A DNA stretch of 64,000 nucleotides, taken from assembly GCA_032622095.1 (NCBI GenBank), contig CP136069.1, positions 199,921,239 through 199,985,238 of the forward strand, written 5' to 3'. Source of the stretch: Siphonodentalium dalli (lineage: Eukaryota > Mollusca > Scaphopoda > Gadilida > Siphonodentaliidae). The notes under the pieces were generated by a model. It saw nothing but the letters and a program-made list of their open reading frames with translations, was not told the origin of the DNA and ran no database searches. Both the position numbers and the translations under genes were made by a program. Below are positions 37,201-50,215 of this stretch, one piece after another. Every line of letters starts with the position of its first letter. The first letter of the stretch is position 1.

Positions 37201-38140
37201 CATTCAAATCGGATGGTTGCCTCATGTTTCCGGATATTTGGTGATCATAGAACATGAACCATACCGAATAGTATCCCGATTAAGTCGTCGAATAAAATTT
37301 AAAGTATCGGACTATTTTCCACAGAACGTCGGCTATAAAGTGGTGACATGTTCCTTAGTCCAGAATGATGTTAAACAGAATAGAACAAAATAATAGCAAG
37401 AGTTATATATCGTGGAAAACAATTTAAATATCCTATCGTATACATGTGTCCCGTAGGGTCAGACGTGCATTGGTGCTATTGAAGTTAAATATGGCAGAAT
37501 GAGATATAATATAGGTTCGCACGTTTGTTAAACGCCTGTTAATTAAACGACCAAACATAATGGTTAAACGCCTGCATCAAATGGTCAAACGGCCACATCG
37601 AAAGATTACACAACATACAAGGTGCCACGCCTTATAATGACGATGATTTTTTTGCATAAAACTGCCGAACTCTAAATGCCGCTGTTTCGTGGAAATATAG
37701 ACGAGATACATGTAAATTGTATTCATTGCGAGCTATTGTCTCACATACATTCTGGTAAATTAGATGTGGTATATAGCAATAAGAGGAAACATTTACGTTT
37801 ACAGGAGAATCGAAATCGTTTGACAACCATTGATCACTTGTGTACATGTATGCCACCACTCTATACTTCATCGTCTTTGTGTTGACACGTGCCTTAGAAG
37901 TAAAGGTATGCACCGTTTGTAGCATACCACTTTGCCGGCTAGACATGACACTGTTATGCCAGAATGTTCTTCAAAGACAGCCATTTGCTTGTTGTGAACA
38001 CTGATCACCCAGCGAGATAAGCGACAAATCATCCTGGCTTATGTCCATATCAAATGGCTTCAAAGGCGCCGTATTTATGTACCTATATTATTATGACACA
38101 AACGAAATCGATGTTGTAATAAAGGAGTGGGATGATTTTT

Positions 38141-38478
38141 TAACCCTGTGCCAATGCATTCTCTTATATATGCGAGTCGACCATAGGTCGCCTCGCATAT
38201 ATAGGAGAATGCATTGGCCTAACAATTTTTTATCATTTATTAAAAATAAATGTTTCTTACAATTTTTAAGACATAAAATAAAAAACATCCATTACCCTGC
38301 AGGGAGCCCCACACATATATAGAAGCATATAGAAGAGTGTCGTCTGCTCATGTTTGTCTGGGGCTCTGTATGGGTGAAATTATAAAATTGTTAAAGAATA
38401 CAAGAACAAATTATTAAAATTGTTAGGCCCCCAATGAATTCTCTTATATATGCGAGGCGACCTATGGGTCACATATAA
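38141..38478. mobile_element. Family 3 element, copy 1 (internally deleted)
   Basis: It starts at CCCTGTGCCAATGCATTC and includes the first hairpin and the AGGGAGCCCCACACATATAT centre. It then jumps from the second hairpin (GCGACCTATGG) to the terminal GGGTCACAT. The left terminal repeat is missing. Confidence 0.6.
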
Positions 38479-41400
38479 GGAATTCGCACCCGGAGTCAAC
38501 CTCGAACTCGGCGTCGAAAGGGACATTATCATTGGTCTGATGACCATCAAACCGGCAAAACGACACAGACGTCCCCATAACCTCAATGTGTCAAAACATA
38601 TATACCACAAACGGATGAATATAAAACGAGTTACCCGCGGCTACATTCGCTTGAAGTACGGTGTTATGATTGATGAAGTGAATGCTAAGGGTGCATATAT
38701 GTCCCGGAAGATTATCAAGCAAACTCCAACATATTCGTGCTTCAGTTCATCAGCTTGATTGAAATATGCGAGTGGGTGCGGTTGCTTAAACCTGTCCGTG
38801 TACCTGAGTCTGGTGGCTAAATATTTACTCGCTGTGACCTCATCTTTAAAGCAGAGAGTGTAAATTCTAATTAAGCGAAACTCGGGTGTATTCGCTAGTT
38901 CCATATAAGGGAGAATCGCTCGGCATAGCGGGCCACTGTTTGTGTCGTGTGAGAACAGTGAAATTTGCACTACAGGCGATCGGCATTCCGGTTCAATGTG
39001 TCGTTTGAATAGTTTTCTTCAGTCTGATACGAAAGTTATCTACTTCTAATTAAGAGCTTTTCTAACTCCCTGGTGCGAAGCCAATTTGAAATTACAGCCG
39101 CGAAGCCCAGTGTCCTGATTGTTTTCGCAGTGCAAATTCATATGGGGTATAAACGGTCCTAAAAGTGCAAGACCTACAATGGACCGACCTTTGCACTTAT
39201 ATGGGTTCGTGTCACGTTGGACAGAGTTCTGGTTGTTCAAGGCAGACTAATCAGTTATAAACATTCCCATACAGCAGGGGAGATGGCAGTGAACTATTGT
39301 GGCCGCGTGGATGGTTCAGATGAAAGAGGTTATGTGGGTTATAAAATACACATAAGAGGGCAAATTGTGCAATGTACCTTTAGAATGATAGGATAATGGC
39401 TTCGGTTGTGGTTGAGTGCGACTTATAAGCTTCGCCCATATAGGGAATTTGAGTTCATTGCAATAGATTAATGTAAATATATTTTCACAATCCGCAGAAA
39501 TATCAATTTCCACCAGGCGACAAAACAATATGACTTTCAATTTATGGAGGGACTGCAATTCTTTTTGCAACTTGCAAGTCAGTTGCCAGGACATTTGAGG
39601 CCTATGTATATATTCGCGAACCACTAAAACCACAGAAAGCAGGAACTTGAGTTGTAATAAGGAAGGTTAATCTTAAATATACTGTTCTAACAAAGCGAAT
39701 TCGTTAACTAGATGTCTATCAATTACAACATGATACGAAGGACATGATGGTACAATGAATGATACGAAGGACATGATGGTACAATGAATGTCGTAGGTGC
39801 AATGCATCTAGAAGACAATGGCCGATGTGTCAGTCTTATTTGTCGGGTATTTCTTGCATGCACGTGGGTGACCCTACACAGGTAGTGTTGTTCTATTTAA
39901 GAATATTAAACATGAGACGCATGACAATGCAGCTTTTACTGCATATCATTTGGACACATTTCAATAAACTTACATTGCGTGATGCATTGTGCCATGATTG
40001 TGGGATGATGCATTGTGGAATGTTTTTCGAATAAAGTCAAGATAAACCGGTATTTAATATCCTCGAATTTGCATACATCTTTCGCGTTATTGCACTCGGT
40101 TACCATCTTATCAAGATTGTTATTGTCACTTTATTATTTCACTCATATTGCACAACGAACGCAGTGTGTTATTGATATATAAATATCAAAAGATATGTCA
40201 TTAGATCGGTATTCATTTGTTACATTATTTATGCCTCTATGTAATGCCATGGGAACACGCTCGCGCTAACGGCTCAACCGTGGCCGCTTGGCGGGGACAG
40301 CACATTCTCAACGACTCGCCTTTTCCGCGTCCCAGCGAAGCGGAAATGGCGGAGTCGCTGAGAATGGGGGTCAACGATGAGCACCAAGTAACAGCTATAA
40401 ATAGTTCCGTTCCTCAAAGGGACATACTCAGACATGCAGTCGCTTTAATAACCGCCCATAATGGAGTACTTACTCTTCAAAGAGACAAGTTATGTCTCAC
40501 CCCACAACATGTATATGGTAGTCACGTTCGACTTGCCGTCGACATGGCGAACACCAACATCGTCCCTCTAACTGCAATTCACATAACATTGAACCATCCA
40601 ATTAAATGTAGTTTATAACACAGGTCCCTTGGTGCGACAACCCCACCATGTCATTATTGAGTTTATACCCTATACGGCATGTGGGCTTGTCGCACAAGGT
40701 TGTCGCACATGTGCAGACCGAATACATGCCGATACGGCTATAGGTACTTGCAAGTTGGCAACTCTATTTTTACTGCCAAAATTACCTGTAAATACATCTA
40801 TAATTTATGTTAACTTTCGACCACACATAGCGTTCGAGAACATTCCATGGGGAATGTCTTTCGTAAGGTCATGGCAGTTTTATGTACTTATTTGGACAAC
40901 AAAAAGCTAAGTTTATACACAAAGCAAACAAGTCAAATCCAAAAATATCATATTTATAACAATGAGTTTATTAGTCACATATTTATGGAGCGTATCGAAT
41001 AAGGTAACGTCCATTGAGCGTAACACGGACGATTTTAATTACCCAAAAAGCTTTTATAATATTTCGCAAACATCGCCCATTAAATATAATTTTATTCGAA
41101 TTTCATACGTCCGCCTTTGAAATGGGTAAACTTCAGGTTTGTCCTCTGGACATTAACATGCAGGGAGTACCTTATAGACTCTTTGGTGTACACAACTGCC
41201 ATTCAGCTTATGGGAAATTTATTAAATTAGCTTCTAGTATGAACTAATTAGTTGAAGTCATCAGAGGACAGTTACTACATGTAGATACGTTATGACCTAT
41301 AGTATATCACCCTGGGGCAGTTACTACATGTGCATGCATTATGACCTAGCTGCTGTCACCCCTTGTCCATCCACCGGAAAACATCTCCGTAAGAACGTTG

Positions 41401-42100
41401 GCGTTTATTGTATGTTTGTGTTACCATACTAGCGATGTTTCGCTAACCCACGTTTAGCAATTGCGAACATTGGTGTTTATTGTTCGTTTGTGTTACCATA
41501 CTACCTTTAGCTATTCGCCGTCGTAAAAGTGTTATCTGGTTAAATTCTTTTTATTGTAAACATATTTATTACATAAGAAAGCAACGGGATTAAGGCACAA
41601 GTTTTACAACCCACAAAGGGTCACTATCCCTACATATTTGTTTACGAATAACGAACATAAAATGTAGATTACACTTATACCAATGTATGAGACAATCTTG
41701 AGTAAATCTATGAATGAGCATAAAGATGGTTATTTCAATTAAAATGGGAGAGGGGGGTAATTTCGTGGGTAGGTGATTCGGGTGCATTGTCACCTTTTGT
41801 GTAGAGAGAATACAACTTGTAGTTATTGCATTTTGCAGCAGAGGTATGAGCATTACGTGCATAATTAAAGTTCGAGGCGTAATGATGAGGTTATAAGTGA
41901 TTGAACAGCCCTAAATAGGTTCCTAGTTTTGTGTATTATTCACAGGCTCACAGCAGTATCTCCTAGGGTGTTTTTTTCGAGGTTAATATCTTTTACTCCA
42001 ATGGTAGTAAGTCGGTGAAACAAACATCGTTGGTCTGTGTAAAAGGGACTAAAAAAATCTGTTCGCAAATATGAGAACGAAGAGGCGGATTATGGAACTA

Positions 42101-42312
42101 CAGTAATGCCCAAAGTAATTGACCCCTTAACCACAGCAGAATTATGGGTAATTTTTCAGGATTTAGTCGGAAATATGGCTTGTTGCCATTCATCGGAAAG
42201 CTCTCGCCGAGAGCTTTCCGTGAATGGCAACAAGCCATATTTCCGACTAAATCCTGAAAAATTACCCATAATTCTGCTGTGGTTAAGTGGTCAATTACTT
42301 TGGGCATTACTG
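42101..42312. mobile_element. Family 5 palindromic element, copy 1
   Basis: A nearly perfect 212-bp palindrome starting CAGTAATGCCCAAAGTAATT, flanked by TA on both sides. The centre is AGCTCTCGCCGAGAGCT. TA flanks suggest Tc1/mariner-type mobilisation, but the family is not identified. Confidence 0.75.
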
Positions 42313-42566
42313 TAGACATACTAGAGTAGGAGCTGTGAGATTTTCGCACGGCCCACCATATCAAGCACACAGTTCCAACAACCATCTATTCTATTCGGCC
42401 AGTTGGTGGCAGATGTATTTGTCGGCAATGCAGGTCTCATATGCGATGGCTGTATGATATATACATGTACAACAAACACAGTTGACTGAGTGTATGTGTA
42501 TTTAAAAGACGTTTTTTTTGTACAAACCGAAGAAATTGAAACTCTATTTGTTTTGTCGGTTTGGGC

Positions 42567-42662
42567 TTTAAGTTGGTGGCGTAGTGCCCCTTTAAGTTGG
42601 TGGCGTAGTGCCCCTTTAAGTTGGTGGCGTAGTGCCCCTTTAAGTTGGTGGCGTAGTGCCCT
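42567..42662. repeat. 24-bp tandem repeat, four units
   Basis: TTTAAGTTGGTGGCGTAGTG then CCCC, repeated four times with essentially no divergence, implying recent expansion. Confidence 0.9.
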
Positions 42663-43102
42663 AACTGTAACCGTAAGTTTGTAAAACCTCTCTATTTGTG
42701 GCTCTGTAGGAAATATATCTATTTTCAGTGTCAATACATTCGGGTCGGTACAAGACCAAGCATGTGCTTTGCAGTAAGTGTGGGAATTTTATCAGGACAA
42801 GTTGATCACAACTTCTCTCAGTTATGTATCTTAATAACGAGGGTATCTCCCCTTTCCAGTTTGCATAATTCGGGTGATTTTGAAGTCGTACGCAGTTTTC
42901 ACACCCTCTGTTAAGTGGTTCTTGGGATTCATATGCCAATGTTAACGCATTCAGGATTCACCACCAAGGCTGGTATGCAGCTTTTTTAACATAACATCAA
43001 ATTGCTCAACTGGATTATTTCTTAGCCAAAATAACAGTTTGGTAGCCAAAATGACACATTTTGGTGTAATTTAGTCTTGATCTGTTGAAGTTATGGACAT
43101 TA

Positions 43103-43561
43103 GTGACCCGCCATATCAAATCCAGTCGTAAGTCGGGATTTTTTTTTACCCTGTGCCAATGCATTCTCTTATATATGCGAGTCGACGATAGGTCGCCTCG
43201 CATATATAAGAGAATGCATTGGCCTAACAATCTTTTACAATTTTAATAATTTTTTCTTGTAATCTTTAACAATTTTATAATTTCACCCATACAGAGCCCC
43301 AGACAAACATGAGCAGACGACACTCTTCTATATGCTTCTATATATGTGTGGGGCTCCCTGCAGGGTAATGGATGCTTTTTATTTTATGTCCTAAAAAGTG
43401 TAAGAAACATTTATTTAAAAAAAATGATAAAAAATTGTTAGGCCAATGCATTCTCTTATATATGCGAGGCGACCTATGGTCGACTCGCATATATAAGAGA
43501 ATGCATTGGCGCAGGGTAAAAAAATTCCCGACTTACGACTGGATTTGATATGGCGGGTCAC
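43103..43561. mobile_element. Family 3 element, complete copy (ATTA duplication)
   Basis: The terminal inverted repeats are about 45 bp, starting GTGACCCGCCATATCAAATC and continuing CAGTCGTAAGTCGGGA. ATTA flanks both sides (43099-43102 and 43562-43565). Inside are two hairpins with the family 1 tip sequence, and an asymmetric centre with GAGCCCCAGACAAACATGAG. It has no coding capacity. Confidence 0.8.
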
Positions 43562-44534
43562 ATTACTTCAGAAAATGTGTGAAAATTATCATAATAGAAA
43601 TAGTGAAATAGCCGTGGCTTGTATCAATATTTTCTTAATCGGTACGCAGGGTTCACCCGTCCCGTTTCATTGTTTAAAAACAAAAAATGAAAATACTACT
43701 GCACTGAAATTATTCATCGAATTTTATACCCAGTGCCACTTAGCCAGTTCGGTAAAATTCATCTTTGTATATATGTATATATATTGTTGACTAATGTATG
43801 TTATATTCATATTATGTACCTGTCATATACCATGTGTTATTGGTGGAACAATAAATCAATCAATTAAAGTTAACCGGTATTCAGGATTCATGGTGTGATG
43901 TATATAAGGGGTGAGGTGACACATTCAATGACATATAGTCATATGACAGTGAACACTGAATGTGGTATGATGTGGCCCAATACGACGGAAATGTTCGCAG
44001 TCGAACATGGGTCCTTGAACTTTTCCCGAGGACGCACAAACGAGTCTGCGGACATTTATATAGTGATGATGATTCTGGTAACGGACACGCATATTTTTTT
44101 ACACAGAGCACTCATGCACTCTATAAAAATCATTCGACTTTCAACAATTACATATCTATATTTGTCACAGCTTTCGTCATACATAATTGTTGCGCGATAG
44201 AATCTGAATCCGCGGGGCTGAAAGCTGTCTCATATGTATTGCCGGAATTTACATTAATGTGGGATGCCTTGAGCATGTAACATCTATATACCATACTTTA
44301 GTTCAATGTGCAAACAAGAACATGGACGATGTGTTCCCGGGCGTTACCTCATCTGCGTGACAAGATAATCGTTCCTGAATCAGCATATTCGTGCGTGAGA
44401 CGGGATGTGAAGCAATTGTCACCTTCCTTCATTTATCGGCGATGTTTCCTATATTATAATGTCATGTCATAATAACTATACATCTCCATATCTACGAGAC
44501 TATACCATGTTCTAACATCGACGCTTACGTGTAT

Positions 44535-44952
44535 TCAGGCATGACAATACGGTGCCGTACATTTGCAGATTCACTAAATTCACCTTCTAGGGATCTCATT
44601 CTGCTTAGGCCTAATTTTCTCTGGAAAGTATCTTTATTCTAAATATCTAACATGTTTTTTTTAGTTTCGTCGAAAGTTTCTTTTTCTTTTTGAGTTTTGT
44701 TTCTCTGTACCCCCAAATTGGCAGACGAAACAATGCATATTCGAGGTGACCAATGAATGCACATCACCATCTTCACCATCTGGGAACTTAAATCTGTGTT
44801 TATAGGTCTCCCATTGCAAATGAGGCCATGCATAATGAGGTCACCAGAGGATGAAGTTGGTGACGCTAGTCCGCTGTGCTGGGTAGCATCACTAAATTCA
44901 CCCTCTGGGGGACCTCATTCTGCAAATGTTCGGCACCATATTCTCAGGCCTA
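44535..44952. mobile_element. Family 4 foldback element, copy 4
   Basis: Left end GGTGCCGTACATTTGCAGAT and right end ATTCTGCAAATGTTCGGCAC then CATATTCTCAGGCC. The interior contains AAATTGGCAGACGAAACAAT. Confidence 0.65.
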
Positions 44953-45223
44953 AATATATTCAAATTCCCAACAAACAACTATTACTGTTTCCCCAATCTC
45001 TACAGCGGGCACCGTAGTTGTTCCCCATGCTATGTGGATTTTATTTGTGGACTGGCTAGAACTGCTCTGACGGCAGAATGTCTGTTCATCATTTGCGAAA
45101 TTAACCTTCCGGTGAGCAAGGCATGGTACATTTTTTGCGGGCCCATGCAGGACACTGTGGCATCCCCATTGCCCATAATGATGTAGGCATGATAAAACAG
45201 GACTTGGGATATGGCATACTTAC

Positions 45224-45714
45224 TCGATTCGCTCGGCTTCGAGTTCGTCCTCTAACCCCGCGATCTGGGCGTCCAGTTCGGCTTTACTCGTCCCGAGGTC
45301 ATCAATGCAACGCCGCGCAGACGTCAATTCATCCTCATACATATCCTTAATCTTATTATAGTCGAAATTCTTCGACTTTTTCAGTCTATCTATCTCAGCC
45401 AACAGAGTCTTATTCTGCATTTCAAGAAACCTAACTTTTTCAATGTATCCGGCCAGTCTCTCGTTGAGCCCCTGCATCTCTTTCTTTTCTTTTGCCCTCT
45501 CAACTTTAACTCCCTTAATTCCCTCATTGGAGATACTCGAATATGTTCCTGATGACAATGCAGCAGGGCCCACAGACATGCGCATTGTCCTGGAATAAGC
45601 CGATTCTCCCATCATAGCTGGTCCAGCTGTAGACGTCCGGTTGATGACCGTCGTACGAAGCTGTGTCTTCGGGGTGTACTTCGTAGACTTACGCATTTCC
45701 ACGCTACGCGACAT
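45224..45714 (-). CDS. IF protein exon 1a: alternative head plus coil 1A and start of coil 1B
   Basis: It encodes residues 1-163 plus two bases of codon 164. The ATG at 45714 has A at -3, and an in-frame TAA lies 9 nt upstream, fixing the start. The Ser/Thr/Arg-rich head (1-75) contains TQLRTTVINR and GTYSSISNEG. The helix initiation region is typical of IF proteins: EKKEMQGLN at 76-84 followed by LAGYIEKVRFLEMQN near 87-101. The start of coil 1B follows, ending ..LEDELEAERIE. The donor is GA|GTAAGT, the same phase and sequence as in exon 1b, and the G of exon 2 restores Glu164. This head is closer to the usual IF consensus than the 1b head. Confidence 0.93.
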
Positions 45715-46363
45715 GGTTGCTTAACTTCCTTAACTTTCAACAACGAAATAGAGAATCCGAAATATTCTTTCCGGCTGCACTATCCGATCTGATCCTTTCC
45801 GGCCACTTGCTGTGATGAAGAGACGAACCGCTGACTGGCTATCTGTGTCTCGGCGTAGACTTTTACTTATGCACTAACGATGATGCGACTCAGTGATTGG
45901 ATGAAAAGCCCTGTGTTGACACATGCAAACTCCGACGACAGGTAATTTAGAACATCCCACACACACATGCACGATTGACAAGAACTTGAAAAACTTGTTC
46001 TAGTTTCGAATTACGTGTATTTTATGTATCCTATGATATATCGACAGCACTGTTGTGTGGCGGTGTCTTCGTGCGCTCATTAACGTCGGTCGGTCGCTGT
46101 GATGAAATAATGCTCTGCATTGACTGGTTCCAGTCGTACATTAAAGCTTTACCTGCGGAACCGTGACGGTTTTATTGAATATTTAATAATTTAATTAGTG
46201 AATACACCTCCAATCAGTTGCTTTGTGTTTATTATGGTTGTCAAGCACATAGGAATTGTTTGTTGAATAGGGGAGTGATATGCCGTTCTGCATTGACATA
46301 ATTATCAAAAATATTTCGTGGGTGGTGCGTCTGGTTGATTGTCTATGTAGATGTGTAAAAGGG

Positions 46364-46763
46364 TTAACCCTTTACCCAACAAACCGGCCAAAACCGGCCA
46401 AATAAAGCTTCAACAGCCTAAAATATCTTCGGTCTGTCTCAATAAAACCATACAAATATGGATATCATTGGAACCGGCTCATTGACCACATGTGATAGTT
46501 ACAGTTATGCCCTGTGCCAATGCATTCTCTTATATATGCGAGTCGACCATAGGTCGCCTCGCATATATAAGAGAATGCATTGGCCTAAAAAAAATCTTTT
46601 TTTAACACTTTTTACTATTTTTTCTTATATTCTTTAACAATTTTATAATTTTTAATGTGTTAAGCCAATGCATTCTCTTATATATGCGAGGCGACCTATG
46701 GTCGACTCGCATATATAAGAGAATGCATTGGCACAGGGCCATTCTGTTGGGTAAAAGGGTTAA
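46364..46763 (+). mobile_element. Family 1 TTAA element, copy 9
   Basis: Full-length with TTAA on both sides, long arm left. The left flank AAAAGGG directly before TTAA resembles the element end in inverted form, possibly a remnant of an earlier event at the same site. Confidence 0.8.
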
Positions 46764-47110
46764 TGACCTCATATTTTGCCTTAAGTACACTGAGATTTGC
46801 GTATAACGTACCTTTTTTATGTGGTGTTAGTTGGTGTATTTGGAGCAACGATAGTAAATACAATTCATTATCTTCTAGGAATACGCCGTCATTTATAGTC
46901 TTTGCAAAATCTTGAGATATTTTTGCGTATATCTATCTACATGTACAATTCAAGCGATAATATTATGAGATAAGGCACGGTTAGAGTAAATTTTCTTACT
47001 CCTCTCATCAAATACATGTATATTCCCACACAAGAGATACAATTCGACTGATATCATGGGCGGGGTAATAATATTTTTTATTTGTATTGTATTGGTAATG
47101 ATTACAAATT

Positions 47111-47335
47111 TCCCCTCTCACTTTCCTTTTAATGACTATTGAACTGAAATTTAGTGCAAAATTATATTAATTCATTAATGCATTTCTATGCACCTGCTTT
47201 TTGCTATTCAATTATTGAATTTAATTTAGCCATTTCCTCTCAATAACTATTTAACTGAAATCCAGAGCAAAAAAATATTCAATCATTAATGAATTTCTAT
47301 GAACCTGCTTTTTGCTATTTAATTATTTAATACTC
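47111..47335. repeat. Diverged tandem duplication of about 120 bp
   Basis: Two copies share CCTCTCA, AACTGAAAT, AATTCATTAATG-like sequence and CCTGCTTTTTGCTATT. Divergence suggests an old duplication. Confidence 0.65.
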
Positions 47336-50215
47336 TATTAGTAGGCTGCTAATACTTATCCTTTCCAACCTTTTATAAACAATCTTTCACCCATCTATAC
47401 TCATTCTTCACTGTCACTTGTGTTTGTTTCTCATTCTCATCTAATCAACTATATATAGCTAAATATAATGATTATTATGAGCTAACACCGCGAAAATGAC
47501 AAATTATAATGGTACTTTTTCGTAACGGCATCAGTTTGTTCTACCAGGATCATAACTATTCAGCATGACCCTCAAAATCATAGCAAATTAGCATCACCTC
47601 TTCACCGTGGGTGATTATTGTTATATTCCATTACCTAATGAATCTCAAATGAGTCTTCGTACACTTGTCCGAAGTCGGTATGCACAATATGCTCAGACGC
47701 GTTTCTACTTGCACAAAGAACTTAGCCATTAGGCATAAAGCAAAATGCGGAAAGAGACACGTTGGGCGTGGGCGATTCAATGTTGGCTCATCAATGCCTG
47801 ATCATTGATCGACTCACCGGGACACACAGAATGGAATTCCTTTGCAGGGACGTGCGATTCAAGGCAAATTAAACGACTTGGTATTCTTAATCGATTAATA
47901 CGGAAACGTGATATCTTTGTCTGTTTCTAAGAACCACACCGAGACAGGTCTCTAACCATAAAGCCTTTGCTGATAACAATTTGTGGTATTCTGCCAGCCT
48001 CGATTGAAAATCAATAATACTTAGAGCGCGAATCGAACAAACATGTTCGATTTGACGGTCGCATACCAGTGACATACCCCGGGTGCGATTTATATCCAGC
48101 CAGATATAATAAGCTGGAAATCATGTTATCGGAAGACAGACAGGTGTGACGCGAAAAAGCTCATGGCATGAGCTAATATAATGGATAGTATAGTAATATA
48201 TTTAGCATGGTTTTGTTCGATATGACAAATGGAACTATGTGATATGCGTTTGCACTGCGTGATTTGTCTGATGGCATGATATTTAGGCGGGGTGGTGGGG
48301 TGGTGTTGGTATAATATACACTAATACAACTGACTATCGTTAAAATGCACTTCATGGTTTATAAGTGTAGACTAAAGACAACGACTTCCATATAATTCAG
48401 TCTACTGGACGACCATACGTACATGTATGACAGTTTGAACAATTAAGTTCACACAACATCGCGCGGATCAAAATACACGCAGCGGAAATATTTAACTTTG
48501 GTAGTGTTTCATGTGGAGGCATCAATTCAGATCCTGCCAGATATAATAATCTTGAAATCATATTACAGGGAAGACAAACAGGCGGTTTGCGCTCCAAAAT
48601 GCACCTAATAATATTCGCTTTTGAAATTTCCCGAGTATTGTTACAGAAAGACGCATTGAAGTCATACACATACTTATGTGAACACGATGGTTTGGTCCCA
48701 AACAAAAGCAGCCATGTGCACGACATGCATATAGCAGAAAAGAGCGTTCAGTGTTAGTCTATTCCCGATATGGTATAAATAAAGAGCGTTTATTTCACTT
48801 TTGTGCAAAACATTGACAAATGATGGACAATGGCTGTGACGATGGGAAATATTTTTCATAGCATATGACGCCGGTATCAATATGTATTCTCAACTTATCT
48901 TTGACCTCCTCCCTAATTACCTGGACATAATTTGGAAGCCCGAATGAGCAATGTACGTTTAAGCTTTATGACAATATCGCGAGGACAACAGAACACATTT
49001 CTAGATATTTTATTGACACTGAGTATTTGATTCTCAACATAAACGTTATTTCCCACGGAGTCACCAGGGCGGAATAAGATGTAAGTAAAAATGTGACACC
49101 TCAATTCACTCGCACAAACCAGATTTAAATCTCATGTATTTCATGGGAAAACAAACACATCGCACAGTTGTATTACAATGAGGAAACCATGATCGACAAT
49201 GCCGTTTGTTAGCTTTGTGTATATGTATGCACTGTATTTGTGCAATGCGGAAAAGACCGAGCCAAAATAAATGATCACGCGATTCGCAAAGAGTAAAGCA
49301 ATTTGGGTTTGTTGATATTAACGGTATACAATGATATACATGGGGGATGTTTCAAAATCAAAATGCTCAAAAGATCAAGATGTGGGCGAAGCGCATAACG
49401 GGATACGGGATATAAATGGGCCTTCGCAGAGGCCGTACATGACTGTCTACTATTATATTTTACCTCCGAACATACCCATGCTAATAGATTATATATTAGC
49501 ACTCGCTAATTGTACCACACATTCATGATGTAGCGACATTGTTTTAAACACAAGCGCCCACAACCTCCGTGAGGCAATACAAATTATATATCTCAAAACT
49601 GATCACCATATAAATACGTTTATACCGTCATCTTGATTACATGTGTGCTATTATATTGTACCAGGAGAGGGGCTTCATAAGTTGTAAAATAACTTGTGCC
49701 CCAATCCCTTTTTGTATATTATGCAAATACACTATGTTTCAAGTCAAGTCAGGTCGTACCCTACGCCGCCGAACAAAGGCTCCCGAATAGTTCTACACAT
49801 GTAACGTGAAACACAAATATATGCGCGGAATAATACATTTTGGTAACAGTATATCATCGAGGGAGCGCATAAATCTCGGGTATGCATCAGACATTAGTGG
49901 GTGGTGGCAGCCAAGGACCGAAACTCGATTACCCATGTCACCGTGACTCGACAGTAGATTAATGTTACCACGTTCGCAGTCGTCTTCGTTCTTTGTGCTC
50001 AATGCAATTAGCGTGTGTCGTGGTGACAAATAACGAAAGACAAATGAGATCGTCTGCTCAATGTATCTTTCATCTACCTTCCGACATATGTTTGACTAAC
50101 GATATACTGGATGATGAGGATGCCACCACGTGACCACCCTTTCTGGTACAATTTGATGCTATAAAAGACGCGTACCCGCCTTGTTCTTGAATCATGAACG
50201 CCGGTTTTGGGACCT

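Larger units (their letters stand above)
26762..45223. other. Intron 1 as spliced from exon 1a (18.5 kb)
   Basis: It holds family 1, 2, 3, 4 and 5 elements listed separately, a GA-rich simple repeat (29232-29292), an inverted repeat near 30080-30165 and several small tandem repeats. Between about 34.4 and 38.0 kb, and between 38.8 and 42.0 kb, I see only unique A/T-rich sequence with short duplications (39729-39789; 41270-41375). Open frames of 90-135 codons occur but none shows splice support or a recognisable family. Confidence 0.5.

Noticed and set aside
40217-40618. 133-codon plus-strand frame as a gene
   Set aside because: No recognisable domain, no splice context and a hairpin inside it. 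Kept only as a low-interest observation.
45224-45714. Reading the gene as a nuclear lamin
   Set aside because: The rod length and tail fold would allow it, but there is no nuclear localisation cluster in the linker and no CaaX box in either candidate last exon.
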